Part shown: piece by piece, positions 45,310 through 57,411 of the stretch
Layout of the letters: each line of letters starts with the position of its first letter
How positions within the stretch are numbered: position 1 is the first letter of the stretch
NCBI GenBank assembly: GCA_963555705.1
Contig: OY743177.1
Location: 51,598,596 to 51,662,595, forward strand
Length of the DNA stretch: 64,000 nt
Source: Ligustrum vulgare
Taxonomy: Eukaryota; Streptophyta; Magnoliopsida; Lamiales; Oleaceae
Direction of reading: 5' to 3'
Notes under the pieces: model-generated
Databases searched by the model: none
What the model saw: only the letters and a program-made list of their open reading frames with translations
Told to the model about the DNA's origin: nothing
Position numbers and translations under genes: made by a program

Positions 45310-46115
45310 GTAAGTAACCGTTTTTCTAAAAGATTATCTATTCTGCATTTTTCTGCTCATAGTTCCAAGATCGGATAGTGCAAATGTAGCATTCTAATAG
45401 TGAAATAGACCATCAACATGTGTGTATTTTTTTGCTGCAATGGACTTTGCTGTGCAAACTTGTGACCATTATTCATATGAATCCTCTTAATTTTTCTTGC
45501 AACTTGCTCAATTTTTCTTGCAACTTGCCCAAACTGGTTAATTTTGCAATGTGTCATATGTGAAATAAATTATGGTTCTATTCAAGATGATCCAGGTATT
45601 AGATCTGAGGATGCCAGTTTTATGTTCATTACTAGTGTGTGATTATTCCCCAAATTTATGGTAATCAGGGCTTAGTTTGTTTTTATACCACTAATGTGTT
45701 ATTATTTTATTTGAAGGTACATATATTAACTGCAATTTGTTATAGATATGCATGCCCGTTAGTGGTGTTATTACTCGGTGACCTAAGGAATAAATACTCA
45801 TGTTTATGCTGATCATGTCACTGGCATTGGTTTCATAAAGGTATGTCTTAATATCGTATGTCATGTGAATTTAGTTTTTTTTTTTTTTTTCCCTTTACTT
45901 TTGGAAGGGTGGAGGTTTGGAGTATTGGCACCTATAATTGCATTTTAATAGATGAATCTCATAAAGCTTATGATTCTCACTATTGGGCAACGATTTTGTC
46001 AGATTTTCGATTTTTATTGCCGTTGATTGGCATCATTGCTGTCAATGTAACTGATGTCACTCTTTCATTTAAGAATCATCCTATCAATCGGTCAATATCG
46101 CACCACACATAACGT
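45310..46115 (+). other. Non-coding DNA downstream of the SPL exon
   Basis: Starts as intron sequence. A frame near 45880-46110 (VEVWSIGTYNCILIDESHK..) is open for 84 codons but I recognise no family. May be intron or another captured piece. Confidence 0.4.
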
Positions 46116-46147
46116 CTGGGGTCGCGCAATGCACGACGCCCCTCTAG
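46116..46147 (+). mobile_element. Candidate Helitron 3' terminus
   Basis: ggggtcgcgcaatgcacgac followed by gcccctctag: a GC hairpin, then CTAG. The same design is found on the minus strand at 12305-12331. It lies 840 bp downstream of, and on the same strand as, the SPL exon. Confidence 0.5.
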
Positions 46148-46570
46148 CATAAACAAAGAGTTAATATATATATATAGACCGTTTTTCTAAAAAATATTAA
46201 GCTATATTCCATTGAACTAAACATGCAACTAAGAATCTAAGATTGCCTGAAGAAAATATTGAGAAATTTTGTGTTTTGTAAAAGTTGTTTATAAACAGCC
46301 ATGTAGTAACATGACATTTTTTTTAAAAATCAATAATTTTGACTAGTCAATAATTCTTGCTCACCATTTTTTATTTTTTTAAGAAAATAAATAAAATGAA
46401 TCAACCAAATGTTACCACAGCGTTATTTAAAAACAATATTTATAAACAAACATTTATAAACGGTTTACATCATATCAATTTGTGTCAATTTGATTTCTCT
46501 TCACATGACGATATGAGAATTAGAGTACTTTGAACCATTTAACCCACACTAATATTGATGGTCAAGCAAC
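46148..46570. other. AT-rich DNA
   Basis: No gene seen. The phrase accgtttttctaaaa recurs from 45317 near 46178. Confidence 0.5.
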
Positions 46571-47040
46571 TGTTGGGAATTAGGACGCAACTAATCCCGC
46601 TCAGGATCGATATGACACAAATAAATTGGACTGAGAAAATATAAATACGCAAAAATAAAATGCAAATACGAAACACAAAGATTTACGTGGTTCAGCAATT
46701 TGCCTACGTCCACGGACCCACACCAATATATTTCACTAACTCGAAAATGAGGAGTACAAAATACAACACTTTATTTTTATCTGTCTATGCAAAGGCTATT
46801 CTCTCCAACTCACTTTTCTCACTATTTTGTGAAATGCCTCTCTTGTGTTGCTCTCTACAAACACTCTTTGTTGTGGTGGTGTATAAGTTGCAAATGAGAG
46901 CCTCTATTTATAGGCAAGAATTAGGATGGATTGGGAATAAAAAATTTCACCTAATTCTTTCACCTAACTCCTCCACCTACTAGTCTCCACCTAATTCTTT
47001 CACCAACTAATCTTCCACCTAATAGTCTCCATGCCTAACA
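46571..47040 (-). repeat. 3' LTR of the Tork-like copia
   Basis: Plus-strand sense tgttgggaattagg..gcctaaca. TATA box on the minus strand (cctataaatagagg) at about 46901-46914. Confidence 0.95.
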
Positions 47041-47054
47041 ATCTCCCACTTGGA
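47041..47054 (-). other. Polypurine tract
   Basis: Minus strand ccaagtgggagat directly before the 3' LTR. Confidence 0.8.
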
Positions 47055-47131
47055 GACTAATGTGGCTTCACCTGAGACACCTCCTCCTTGCAACTCCTTG
47101 TGAAATATGGTGTGAGTCATTTCCTTTGTCT

Positions 47132-50100
47132 TCACTTCAGAAGACCAATTGAAGCTGAGCACAGCTCCAATTTTTCCTTTGTTACTGTCTTGGTCATCAT
47201 GTCGGCTGGGTTCTTACTACCCTGGATCTTCTCTAATGTTAATATTTCATCCTCCAAAAGAGACCTGATGAAATGATAACGGAGTCCAATGTGCTTGGTT
47301 CTAGAATGAAATGCTGAATTCTTTGCCAGATGTATCGCACTCTGACTATCACTGTGCAAAACATTCTTCTCCTGACTGAATCCCAATTCTGCCAACAAAC
47401 CCTGTAACCAGATCATTTCTTTGCTAGCCTCGGTTACTGCCACGTACTCTGCTTCTGTAGTGGATAGAGCAACAATCTTCTGTATCTGCGAAATCCAGCT
47501 AACTGCAGTAGTACCTACTGTGAAAACATAACCAGTAGTACTTCGTCTGCGATCTACCTCGCCAGCAAAATCTGCATCTACAAAGCCTTGTAGAGTCACC
47601 TCGCCTCGTCCAAAGCATAAGCATCTATCAGTAGTTCCCCGTAGATATCTTAATATCCACTTTACTGCTTCCCAATGCTGCTTTCCTGGATTTGCCATAA
47701 ACCTATTCACAACTCCCACTGCATGAGCAATATCTGGTCTGGTACAAACCATGGCATACATCAAACTTCCAATGGCTGAGGCATATGGTATTTTAGCCAT
47801 GAAGTTTATCTCGTCCTCTGTCTTAGGACTCTGATCATTAGATAGACGGAAGTGATTAGCTAGTGGCGTGCTGACAGCCTTCGCACTGCACATGTTAAAT
47901 CTCTGCAGAACTTGACTAATGTACTTAGCCTGAGATAACTGCAAGATACCCTTCTGCTTATCTCTGAAAATTCTCATTCCGAGAATCTGCTTCGCTGCAC
48001 CCAAGTCCTTCATTTCGAACTCTGCTGACATCTGCATCTTTAACTTCTTGATTTCGTCCATATCTGAGCCTGCTACTAACATATCATCGACATAAAGTAG
48101 CAAAATTATATAACTGGACTCGAATCTCCTGAAGTAGCAACAATGGTCAGCATTACATTTGAAGTAGCCATTTTTCTGCATAAATCCGTCGAACTTCTTG
48201 TACCACTGTCTCGGGGCTTGCTTTAAGCCATACAGGCTCTTCTTCAATTTACAAACGAGCTTCTCCTTTCCTTTGACTGAGAAGCCTTCTGGCTACTGCA
48301 TATATATTTCCTCCTCAAGGTCACCATGGAGGAAAGCAGTTTTCACATCTAACTGCTCCAAGTGCAAACCCTCTGCTGCAACAATACCCAAGACTGATCT
48401 GATTGTTGTCAGCTTCACAACTGGCGAAAATATTTCCGTGTAGTCAATTCCTTCTTTCTGTTGGAAACCTTTGACCACCAACCTCGCCTTGTATCTCTTT
48501 GATCCATCATGTTCCTCCTTGATTCTGTACACCCACTTATTGTGTAGAGCTCTCTTTCCTGTAGGTAACTCGGCTAGTTCCCACGTCTGGTTAGAGATGA
48601 GAGACTTTATCTCATCTTTCATTGCAAGCTCCCACTTGCCAGAATCACCGACCTGACATGCCTCATGATAGCATTCAGGTTCACCTGCATCAGTAAGTAA
48701 CATCTAACTCATGTACTTTCTATTTGGAACATGAGGTCTGGTTGACCTTCTAAGAACAGGGACTGGAGACTGTGATGCATCAGTCTCTAGAACAGGCTCC
48801 TGTAACTGCAGATCCTCCTCTGTCTGCTGCGACGTACTACTTTCTGGAGCATCATCTAACTCAACATATGTTGGATCATTATGTACTGTGTAATCGGACT
48901 GCACTACATTTCTGTCCTTGTACATAACCTTCTCGTTGAATATGACATCCCTGCTTCTGATGACCTTTCTGTTCTGGTCATCCCATAAGCGGTAGCCGAA
49001 CTCATCTCCGCCATATCCAATGAATGTGCACTTTAGTGATTTGGGGTCTAACTTGCTCCTTTCCTGGTCACTAATATGTGCATATACGTCATATCCAAAA
49101 ACTTTCAAGTGGGAAGGTTTTATTTCTTTTCTACTCCATACTTCCTCCGGTATCCTGTACTCCAACGGTACCGAGGGTCCTCGATTGATCAAGTACACCG
49201 CTGTGTTGACTGCTTCTGCCCAAAACTGTTTGGGCAAGCCTGCATGTAACCTCATGCTTCTGGCTCTCTCCGTTAATGTCCGGTTCATAGGTTTTACAAC
49301 TCCATTTTGCTGTGGAGTCCCTGGCAACGTCCTCTCCATTTTGATGTCATTCTGGTAACAGAACTTCTTGAACGCCATATCCGTATATTCTCCTCCGTTA
49401 TCGGACCTCAGCTTCTTTACTCGCAATCATTTTTCATTTTCCACCATGGCTTTCCACTTCTTGAACACATCGAATACTTCGGACTTGTGTCTCAAGAAAT
49501 AAACCCACACTTTTCTCGAGTGGTCATCAATGAAAGTCACAAAGTATGACTTTCTGCCAATAGATGAAACTGCGGTTGGTCCCCAGACGTCTGTGTGGAC
49601 TAACTCAAGTTTCTCTTGCTTTCGAGTTCTGCCACTAGTGTTGAAACTCACCCTGGTCTGCTTCCCAAAGATGCAACTCTCGCATAAGTCTATATCAGTA
49701 GACTGAAGCTCTGGTAGTTTCCCCTTTGCATGCATATACTTGAGTCCCTTCTGACTCATATGCCCAAGTCTCTGGTGCCACAAGTTTGGGCCCTCCTTGC
49801 TTTCAGCAACTGCAATTGTCACACAAGCATCCGTCGTTGTGTAGAGGGTGCCAGTATCCTTACCTCGAGCGATAATCATGGCGCCCTTGGTGATCTTCCA
49901 GTTATCACCAGAGAAGGTGGTGACATGTCCTTATCCCGACAATTGCTTGACGGAGATCAAGTTCTTCCTCAATTCTGGAATATGTCTCACGTCTTTCAGC
50001 TTCCACATAGATCCATTGATCTTGATCTGTACATCACCCTTTCCGACCACGTCACACGGTTGATCATTACCGAGATAGACTCTACCAAAATCACCCCGCG

Positions 50101-51022
50101 TATAGTTTACAAAAAACTCCTTGTTTGAGGTAGCATGAAAAGATGCTCCGGAATCAATCACCCAGTATTCCGTTTTTCTCTCCAAAGAGCATATCAAAGC
50201 ATCGTCCGCTTCCTCTTCCACAACATTGACCTCCGTCCTGTTCTCCTTTTCTTTTGGAGGTGTTAGACACTGGTTTTTGTAATGACCGGTCTTGCCACAC
50301 TTCCAACATTCCACAACCTTTGTCTTATTGGAATTGTTTGGATTTCTGGACCTCGATCTGCCACTTCTGAATTTGCCATTGCCCCGCCCATTTCCTCTAT
50401 TAGAATTTCTACCTCTGCTTTCCACGTTCAACGCCGATCCTGAAGTTGAGGCACCTTCTGATTGTCGTCTGATCTCCTCCGTTAAGATCATGCTTACGAC
50501 ATCATCGAACTTCAATTTTGACTTTCCCGCAGAGCCACTAATTGCTGTGACTGTACCATTCCAGCTGTCTGGCAACTGCCCAAGAATTAACAGAGCTCGA
50601 ACTTCATCACTAAAAGTGATTTCGACTGTGTTTAGCTGGTCCGTCACTTCATTGAATTCATTTAGGTGCTCCCCAAATCTTCCGCCTTCGGCCATCTTCA
50701 TATTGAACAGCTTTTTAATTAAGTGGACTTTATTTGCTGCAGATGGCTGTTCGTACATGCTAGAAAGGGCTGCCATGAGAGACTCTGTCGTCTTCTCATT
50801 TTTTATGTTGAAGGCCACTGACTTTGACAATGTCAGCCTGATTGTGCCGAGTGTTTTTCGATCAAGCAACTCCCAATCCCCCTGGCTTATATCTTCTGGT
50901 TTTTCTTTTAGTGGCTTGTATAGATCATTCTGGTACAGATAGTCCTCCATTTGCATTTTCCAAAATCCAAAATTTGAACCATCAAATTTGTCAATTTTGG
51001 ATATTTTCTCATCTGTCGACAT
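47132..51022 (-). pseudogene. copia gag-pol, one frame with four in-frame stops
   Basis: 1297 codons with gag (MSTDEKISKIDKFDGSNFGF..), CCHC knuckle CWKCGKTGHYKNQC (~residue 240), protease YWVIDSGASFHAT with the catalytic Asp intact, integrase CESCIFGKQ and LRSDNGGEY, TPQQNGVVKPMN, RT LDVKTAFLHGDLEEEIYMQ, KSLYGLKQAPRQW and LLLYVDDMLVAGSD, RNase H FVDADFAGEVDRRRSTTGY and ALSTTEAEYVA, ending ASIGLLK. Stops interrupt it at 49931-49933, 49427-49429, 48704-48706 and 48293-48295. The last, Q-stop-PEGF, fits CAG to TAG. No frameshift. PQQNGVVKPMNRTL has Lys-Pro where relatives have Glu-Arg. Confidence 0.95.
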
Positions 51023-51135
51023 TGTTCACACTCAATCACAAAACAGTCTAAAGAAATCTTTTCTGATGTGGAAGATCAGTCAAAGCTGCAACCACAGAGC
51101 ATACTAAGAATTTCAAAATATCTCAATGAGTCAAA

Positions 51136-51147
51136 GCTCTGATACCA
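51136..51147 (-). other. Primer binding site (tRNA-Met type)
   Basis: gctctgatacca, two bases inside the 5' LTR. Confidence 0.9.
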
Positions 51148-51149
51148 AT

Positions 51150-51618
51150 TTTTGGGAATTAGGACGCAACTAATCCCGCCCAGGATCGATGTGACACAAA
51201 TAAATTGGACTGAGAAAATATAAATACGCAAAAATAAAATGCAAATACGAAACACAAAGATTTACGTGGTTCAGCAATTTGCCTACGTCCACGGACCCAC
51301 ACCAATATATTTCACTAACTCGAAAATGAGGAGTACAAAATACAACACTGTATTTTTATCTGCCTATGCAAAGGCTATTCTCTCCAACTCACTTTTCTCC
51401 CTTTTTTGTGAAATGCCTCTCTTGTGTTGCTCTCTACAAACACCCTTTGTTGTGGTGGTGTATAAGTTGCAAATGAGAGCCTCTATTTATAGGCAAGAAT
51501 TAGGATGGATTGGGAATAAAAATTTCACCTAATTCTTTCACCTAACTCCTCCACCTACTAGTCTCCACCTAATTCTTTCACCAACTAATCTTCCACCTAA
51601 TAGGCTCCATGCCTAACA
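51150..51618 (-). repeat. 5' LTR of the Tork-like copia
   Basis: Homologous to 46571-47040. The TG at the inner end is mutated (ttttggg). Minus-strand TATA box cctataaatagagg at about 51480-51493 is the likely promoter. Confidence 0.94.
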
Positions 51619-51623
51619 GCAAC

Positions 51624-52138
51624 CTCTATACCAGTAAAACTATGAACGTGAAAAAAATGCTACTTTCAGAGTCGTAATTGAAGTATTAAGGAAGATTCAT
51701 TGCTTTTGTACGAGAAATGAATTTAATCTATGTAGTTTGTTATTGAAAAAAATATTAATTTCACTTAGAGTTCCTTTGTGTGTGTTCTAAATGGGTCGTT
51801 TCAACAAGAATGTTGATCATTTTAAAAAAAAATAAAAAAAATAAAAATAAAAATATATTAATTCGTTATATTCCATTCCATTTAATGTAAATATACTATT
51901 AAGAAAATGTTGAAAGTATATACCTAGACATTAGGATTTTTTTTGGAAACGTAAATAAATACTAAGAATGCATAAACACATGCTTAAAGTATTGTTTGTC
52001 ATTTGTTGATACTTATAAAGTTTCATGACTGTGTATCAAAAAAAAATTTAATATACTTTCCAAAAAAAAAAAAAAAAAAATTAATATATGGATGTAGTTT
52101 ATTATTGGTAAAATTATTCACCAAATATCTTTCATTAT
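51624..52138. other. AT-rich DNA with A-runs
   Basis: A-rich patches at 51823-51856 and 52063-52080. No gene seen. Confidence 0.6.
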
Positions 52139-52698
52139 TGATCGGTTTATTTCCCGATCTCATCAATCATAGGATAAACATGTTAATTCAAATGCCAAGT
52201 TCAGAACCTGGTTAAGGTCGGCTCACTTGGTTAAGGTCGGCCCACTTGCTTGGTCTTGTTTAGATGACTTCCATCACAGTTCATTAGGTTGGTTATTTAG
52301 CCTGAGGCAAATGCCTCTTAGGCAAGGTGCGTCTCTTTGTTCAACCTTTGACCGCATGTCCATAACCATGATATTGAAGCTCAACCATATCTAATCGAAC
52401 TGCGCCTAAGATCTACATGATTGGACGTCTGAACTTTATAAATGGGCCATATCTTGAACCCATCTCAAAAAGGAAGTCCAATCCATACAGAGGCTCTTCT
52501 TCTACAAGGTAAATTTATTCAATAAGGACTTCTCTCTATATTTGTACATTTTCCGGAAAACTAATTTTTAGATAGGAGGGGTGAAGACAATTTCACCCCA
52601 CTTTTTTTGCAGGTCAATTGATGACAAGTCAGATCATCTTTTCTAGCAAACTTATAGCTTCTAATCTTGCCACGTCAAGGTCAGTAGTTTTTACATCA
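52139..52698 (+). repeat. 5' LTR of the Tat element
   Basis: Starts tgatcggtttatttcc; its first ~75 bp recur at 59764. Ends acatca before the primer site. Confidence 0.7.
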
Positions 52699-52701
52699 TC
52701 A

Positions 52702-52720
52702 ATTGACGCCGTCTATTGAA
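52702..52720 (+). other. Primer binding site (Tat type, mutated)
   Basis: attgacgccgtctattgaa, against the usual attggcgccgtctgtggga. Confidence 0.75.
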
Positions 52721-52799
52721 AATATACGATTAGCCATAGTCAATACTCGTCAAACTGGACCCTCCACGTCCACAAGGCCTCCATGTCCACATTCATCGA

Positions 52800-53612
52800 C
52801 CATACAATTGATCTGAGAAGGGATGCCTCAGAACCGGCTCGGAACTTAGAGGGATTATGCTGGCCTGTTAAGAGATTACAAAAGGGCTTTACCAATGTAA
52901 CTGGTTGTCAAACCCTTTTGCAGTGGAATATCTCACAAAATGGATAGAAGCAGTCTTTCTCGCCATAATCTCTGAACAAAAATTGGAATCATTCGTAAGG
53001 GCGACAATTTGAATGTCAAGATTTCGAATAATTCTCAAGAACTTGGAGATTGAACAAAAGCTAACTTCGGTTTCACACCCACAAAGTAATGAATTGGAAA
53101 AATTCACGAATAGACTTATATTGCAATATTACGGACTCACCTTAATGATGTCAAAGGTAATTGGCCCCGATCTCCTTCCTCAAATTCTATGGATAAATCG
53201 AACAGTGTTCAAAGTTACAACAGGGAAAACTCTATTCATGCTAGCCTTAGATATTGAAGCCGCGGTTCCAGTTGAAATATCATCCCCAATTTTTGTATAA
53301 TGTCAGTATGATCATTCGATCACAACGATTATCAAAGGGAAAGTCTTGATCTCCTGGAGGAAACAAGGAAGATGCTGCTCAAAAAATAGCCGCTTATCAG
53401 CAGGTCATTTCAAAGAAGTTCAACACCTGAGTCAAGAAGAGAGACATCAGAGAGACCTTGTCTTGCGTCGAAGTGAAGCTGTCGGTCACAAACCGGGAAA
53501 ACTTGGACTGTCTGGGAAGGACCATTTGAGGTCATACGGTCTGAGAACTATGGACTCTAAATCTTTTCCCCGGCCTTGGAATGTAAAAAATATGAAGCCC
53601 TACTATAAGTAG
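52800..53612 (+). pseudogene. Tat integrase, C-terminal half (broken)
   Basis: RNLEGLCWPVKR (zinc-module end), VEYLTKWIEAVFLAIISEQK, then LEIEQKLTSVSHPQSNELEK..NRLILQ (core with the catalytic-Glu region altered), LPQILWINRTVFKVTTGKTLF, ALDIEAAVPVEI, and finally LVLRRSEAVGHKPGKLG and SFPRPWNVKNMKPYYK at the C-terminus. Several stops and frame changes. The family ending 'RPWNVKNLK.YY' is clear and fixes the end at 53612. Confidence 0.9.
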
Positions 53613-53801
53613 GTACTCTTCCTCTACAGTCAAAAGTCTAGTTATCACAGAGTCGTTTAGTCATAATTTTAATTATCGTAGAGTCGGGCTTGCGTGCCCA
53701 TTCTTTTTCAATGTAAGTCCGGGCTTGCATACCTATCTAAATTTTTTACTGTTAAGGTCGGGTCTACTTACCCATTTATTTATTTTAAAAGTCAGGGACG
53801 T

Positions 53802-53866
53802 GTACTCTTTTTCTTCATTCAGATTTTTTTCCTAGAGGATTTTTCTGAGTAAGGTTCTAATGAGAC
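53802..53866 (+). repeat. 'tgtactctttttcttc..taaggttctaatgagac' motif
   Basis: A single copy of the motif that is repeated at 32537-33172. Confidence 0.7.
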
Positions 53867-53924
53867 CCGTAATTCAGTCCCTCACATCAATAAAAGTGTT
53901 TTTTAACAAAAAATTGCAGAAATT

Positions 53925-56900
53925 TCGGCCTACAGCCTTAGGGAAAATAATTTACTAGGTGGAACTCAAAACAAGACCTTCAAAAATTACTTCCTAACAA
54001 ATCACAAAGTCAATGACTTGACCCTTCATTGCAAAAATAATTTACAAGGTCGATCTTAAGGAACGACCTTCAAAAATTATTTCCTAAAAATCACAAGGTA
54101 AATGGCTTGACCATTCTTTGCAAAAATAATTTACAAGGTCGACCTCAAAGTACAACCTTAAAAAATTATTTCCTAAAAAAAATCACAAAGTTAAGAGCTT
54201 GACCCTTCTTTGCAAAAATAATTTACAAGATCTACCTTAAAGCACGACATTCACAAATTATTTCCTAAAATATCACAAAGTTAAGGGCTAGACCCTTCTT
54301 TGCAAAAATAATTTATAAGGATAGCCCCAAGCACGACCTTCACAAATTATTTCATATAAAAATCTGAAAATCAAGAACTTGATCCTTCTTTGTAAAAATA
54401 ATATTATAAGGTCGGTCTCAAAGCGCGACTTTCACAAATTTTTCCTAAAGCATCACAAATTCAAGGGATTGACCATCTTTGCAAAAATAATTTATAAGGT
54501 CGGCCTCAAAGAACGACCTTCACAAATTATTTTATAAAAAATCACAAAGTCAAGGACTTGACCCTTCTTTATAAAAATAATTTAAGGTCAACCTCAAAGC
54601 ACGACCTCGACAAATTAATTCTTAAAAAATCACAGAATGAAGGGTTTGACCTTTCTTTGGAAAAATAATTTACAAGGTCGACCTCAAAGCACGACCTTCA
54701 AAACTTTCCTAGAAAATCACAAAGGGAAGGGCTTGACCCTTCTTTCCAAAAATATTTTACAATGTCTGGCTCAAAGCACGACCTTCACAAATTATTTCCT
54801 AGAAAACCATCAAGTGAAAGGCTTGACCATTGTTTGCAAAAATATTTTACAAGGTCGACCTCAAAGCATGACCTTCACAAATTATTTCTTAAAATATCAC
54901 AAAATCAAGGGCATGATCCTTCTTTCCAAAAATAATTTACAAGGTCCGCCTCAAAGAACGACCATAAAAAATTATTTCCTAAAAAATCAAAAAGTCAAAA
55001 GATTGACCATTCTTTCCAAAAATAATACACAAAGTTGACCCCAAAGCACAACATTCACAAAAAATTTTCTAAAAAAATTACAAAGTCAAGGGCTAGACCT
55101 TTTTTTCAAAAATAATTTACAAAGTCAGTCACAAAACACAACCTTCACAAATTATTTTCTAAAAAATCACAAAGTCAAGGGCTTGACCCTTCTTTGCAAA
55201 AATAATATTATAATAAGGTCGGCCTCAAAGCACAACCTACACAAAATTTTCCTAAAAAATCACAAATTCAAGAATTTGATCCTTCTTTACAAAAATAATT
55301 TATGAGGTTGGCCTCAAAGAACGACCTTCATAAATTATTTCCTAAAAAATCACAAAGTCAAAGACTTGATCCTTCTTTGTAAAAATAATTTACTAGTTCA
55401 GCCTCAAAGCACGACCTTCACAAATTATTTCCTAAAAAATCACAAAGTCAATGGCTTAACCCTTCTTTGTAAAAATAATTTACAATGTCGGCCTCAAAGC
55501 ACAACTTTCATAGATTTTTCTTTAAAAAAATCAAAAAGTCAAGGTCTTGACCCTTCTTTGCAAAAATAATTTACAAAGTCGGCCTCAAAGCACGACATTC
55601 ACAAACTATTTCCTAAAAAATCACTAAGTAAAGGGCTTGACCTTTCTTTGCAAAAATAATTTACAAGGTCGGCCTCAGAGCACGACCTTCACAAATTATT
55701 TCTTAAAAAATCACAATGTCAAGGGCTGAATCTTCTTTGCAAAAATAATTTACAAGATCGGCCTCAAAGCACGACATTCACAAATTATTTCCTAAAAAAT
55801 CACAAAGTCAAGATCTTAACCCTTCATTACAAAAATAATATACAAGATCGACCTCAAAGCAGACCTTCACAAATTATTTTCTAAAAAATCACAAAGTCAA
55901 GAGCTTGACCTTTCTTTGCAAAAATAATTTACAATGTCGGCCTCAAAGTACAACATTCACAAATTATTCCTAAAAAATCACAACATTAAGGGCTTGACCC
56001 TTCTTTGCAAAAATAATTTACAAGGTCGGCCTCAAAGTACGACCTTCACAAATTATTTTTTACATAATCACAAAGTTAATGAGTTGACCCTTCTTTGTAA
56101 AAATAATTTGCAAGGTTGGCTTCAAAGCAAGACTTTCAAAAATTATTTACCAGAAAAATCACAAAATCAAGGGTTGACCCTTTTTCAAGAAATAACTTAC
56201 AAATTCTACCTCAAAGCAAGACCTTCACAAATTATTTATTAAAAAATCACAAAGTCAAGTACTTGATCCATCTTTGCAGAAATAATTTATAAGGTCAGCC
56301 TCAAAGCATGACTTTCACAAATTATTTGTTAAAAAAATCATAAAGTCAAGAGCTAGACTCTTCTTTGCAAAAATAATTTACAAGGTCGACCTCAAAGCAC
56401 AACCTTCACAAATTTTCCTAAAAAATCACAAAGTTAAGAACTTGACCCTTCTTTGTAAAACTAATTTAAAGGGTCTGTCTCAAAACATGATCTTCAAAAA
56501 TTATTTCCTAAAAAATCACAAAGTCAAGGGGTTGACCCTTCTTTTTAAAAATAATTTACAAGATCGGCCTGAAAGCACGACATTCACAAATTATTTCATA
56601 AAAAAATCACAAAGTTCAAGGTTTGACCCTTCTTTGTAAAAATAATTTATAAGGTAAGCCTCAAAGCACGACATTCACAAATTTTTCTGAAAAAATCACA
56701 AAGTAAAGGGCTTGACCCTTCTTTGTAAAAATAATTTATAACGTCGGCCTCAAAGCACGTCCTTCGCAGATTATTTCATAAAAATCATAAAGTCAAGGAC
56801 TTGACCCTTATTTGCAAAAATGATTTATAAGATTGGCCTCAAAGCACGACATTCACAATTTTTTCTTAAAAAATCACAAAGTCAAGGACTTGACGCTTCT

Positions 56901-57330
56901 TTGCGAAAATAATTTACAGGTAGGCCTCAAAACACGACCTTCATAAATTATTTTTTAAAAAAGTCACAAAGTCAAGGGTTTGACATTTCTTTGCAAAAAT
57001 AATTTACAAGGTCGGCCTCAAAACACGATCTTCACAAATTACTTCCTAAAAAATCACAAATCAAGGGTTTGACCATTTTTTGCAAAAATAATTTATAAGT
57101 TCTGCCTCAGAGGACGACAAGTTTTTTTCTTAAAAAAGTTACAATGTCAAGGGCTTGACCCTTCTTTACAATATAATTTATAAGGTTGGCCTTGAAGCAT
57201 GACATCCACAAATTACCTAAAAATTCACAAAGTAAAAAAGAAAGGTCCTTTACTTATGCAAATAATTATAAAAGGTCTACCAAATAGCACGACCCCGTCA
57301 AATTATTTCTTCTAAGTTTACAAATGATTT
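53925..57330 (+). repeat. ~88-90-bp tandem array, about 38 diverged units
   Basis: The consensus order is aatcacaaagtcaagggctt, gacccttctttgcaaaaata, atttacaaggtcggcctcaa, agcacgaccttcacaaatta, tttcctaaaa. Units vary from about 85 to 95 bp. Each contains two inverted repeats: gtcaag-gg-cttgac and aaggtcg-(11)-cgacctt. Long ORFs through it (for example 54637-55038) come from the near-multiple-of-three period and are not genes. Confidence 0.95.
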
Positions 57331-57411
57331 GTAAGGTCAGTGTATCGAGCACGATCTTTCCAAACATTATTTGTTTGTAAATAATTAATAAGTAAACAGC
57401 ACGCACTCAAC

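Larger units (their letters stand above)
46571..51618 (-). mobile_element. Complete Tork/Tnt1-like copia retrotransposon (minus strand)
   Basis: 5048 bp. LTRs 46571-47040 and 51150-51618 differ by about ten positions by eye. Exact target duplication gcaac (46566-46570, 51619-51623). Primer site at 51136-51147 and polypurine tract (aagtgggagat) next to the 3' LTR. A single gag-pol frame spans 51022-47132. Because the frame never shifts and the LTRs are close, this is among the youngest elements in the window. Confidence 0.95.

Noticed and set aside
45858..46112. 84-codon ORF as part of the SPL gene
   Set aside because: No similarity to SPL ankyrin or C-terminal regions could be recognised; probably intron or unrelated captured DNA.
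50292..50942. 216-codon plus-strand ORF
   Set aside because: It is the antisense shadow of copia gag.
53925..57330. CRISPR-like array or tandem coding repeats
   Set aside because: There are no constant repeats separated by unique spacers; the whole ~89-bp unit repeats. ORFs in it arise from the period.
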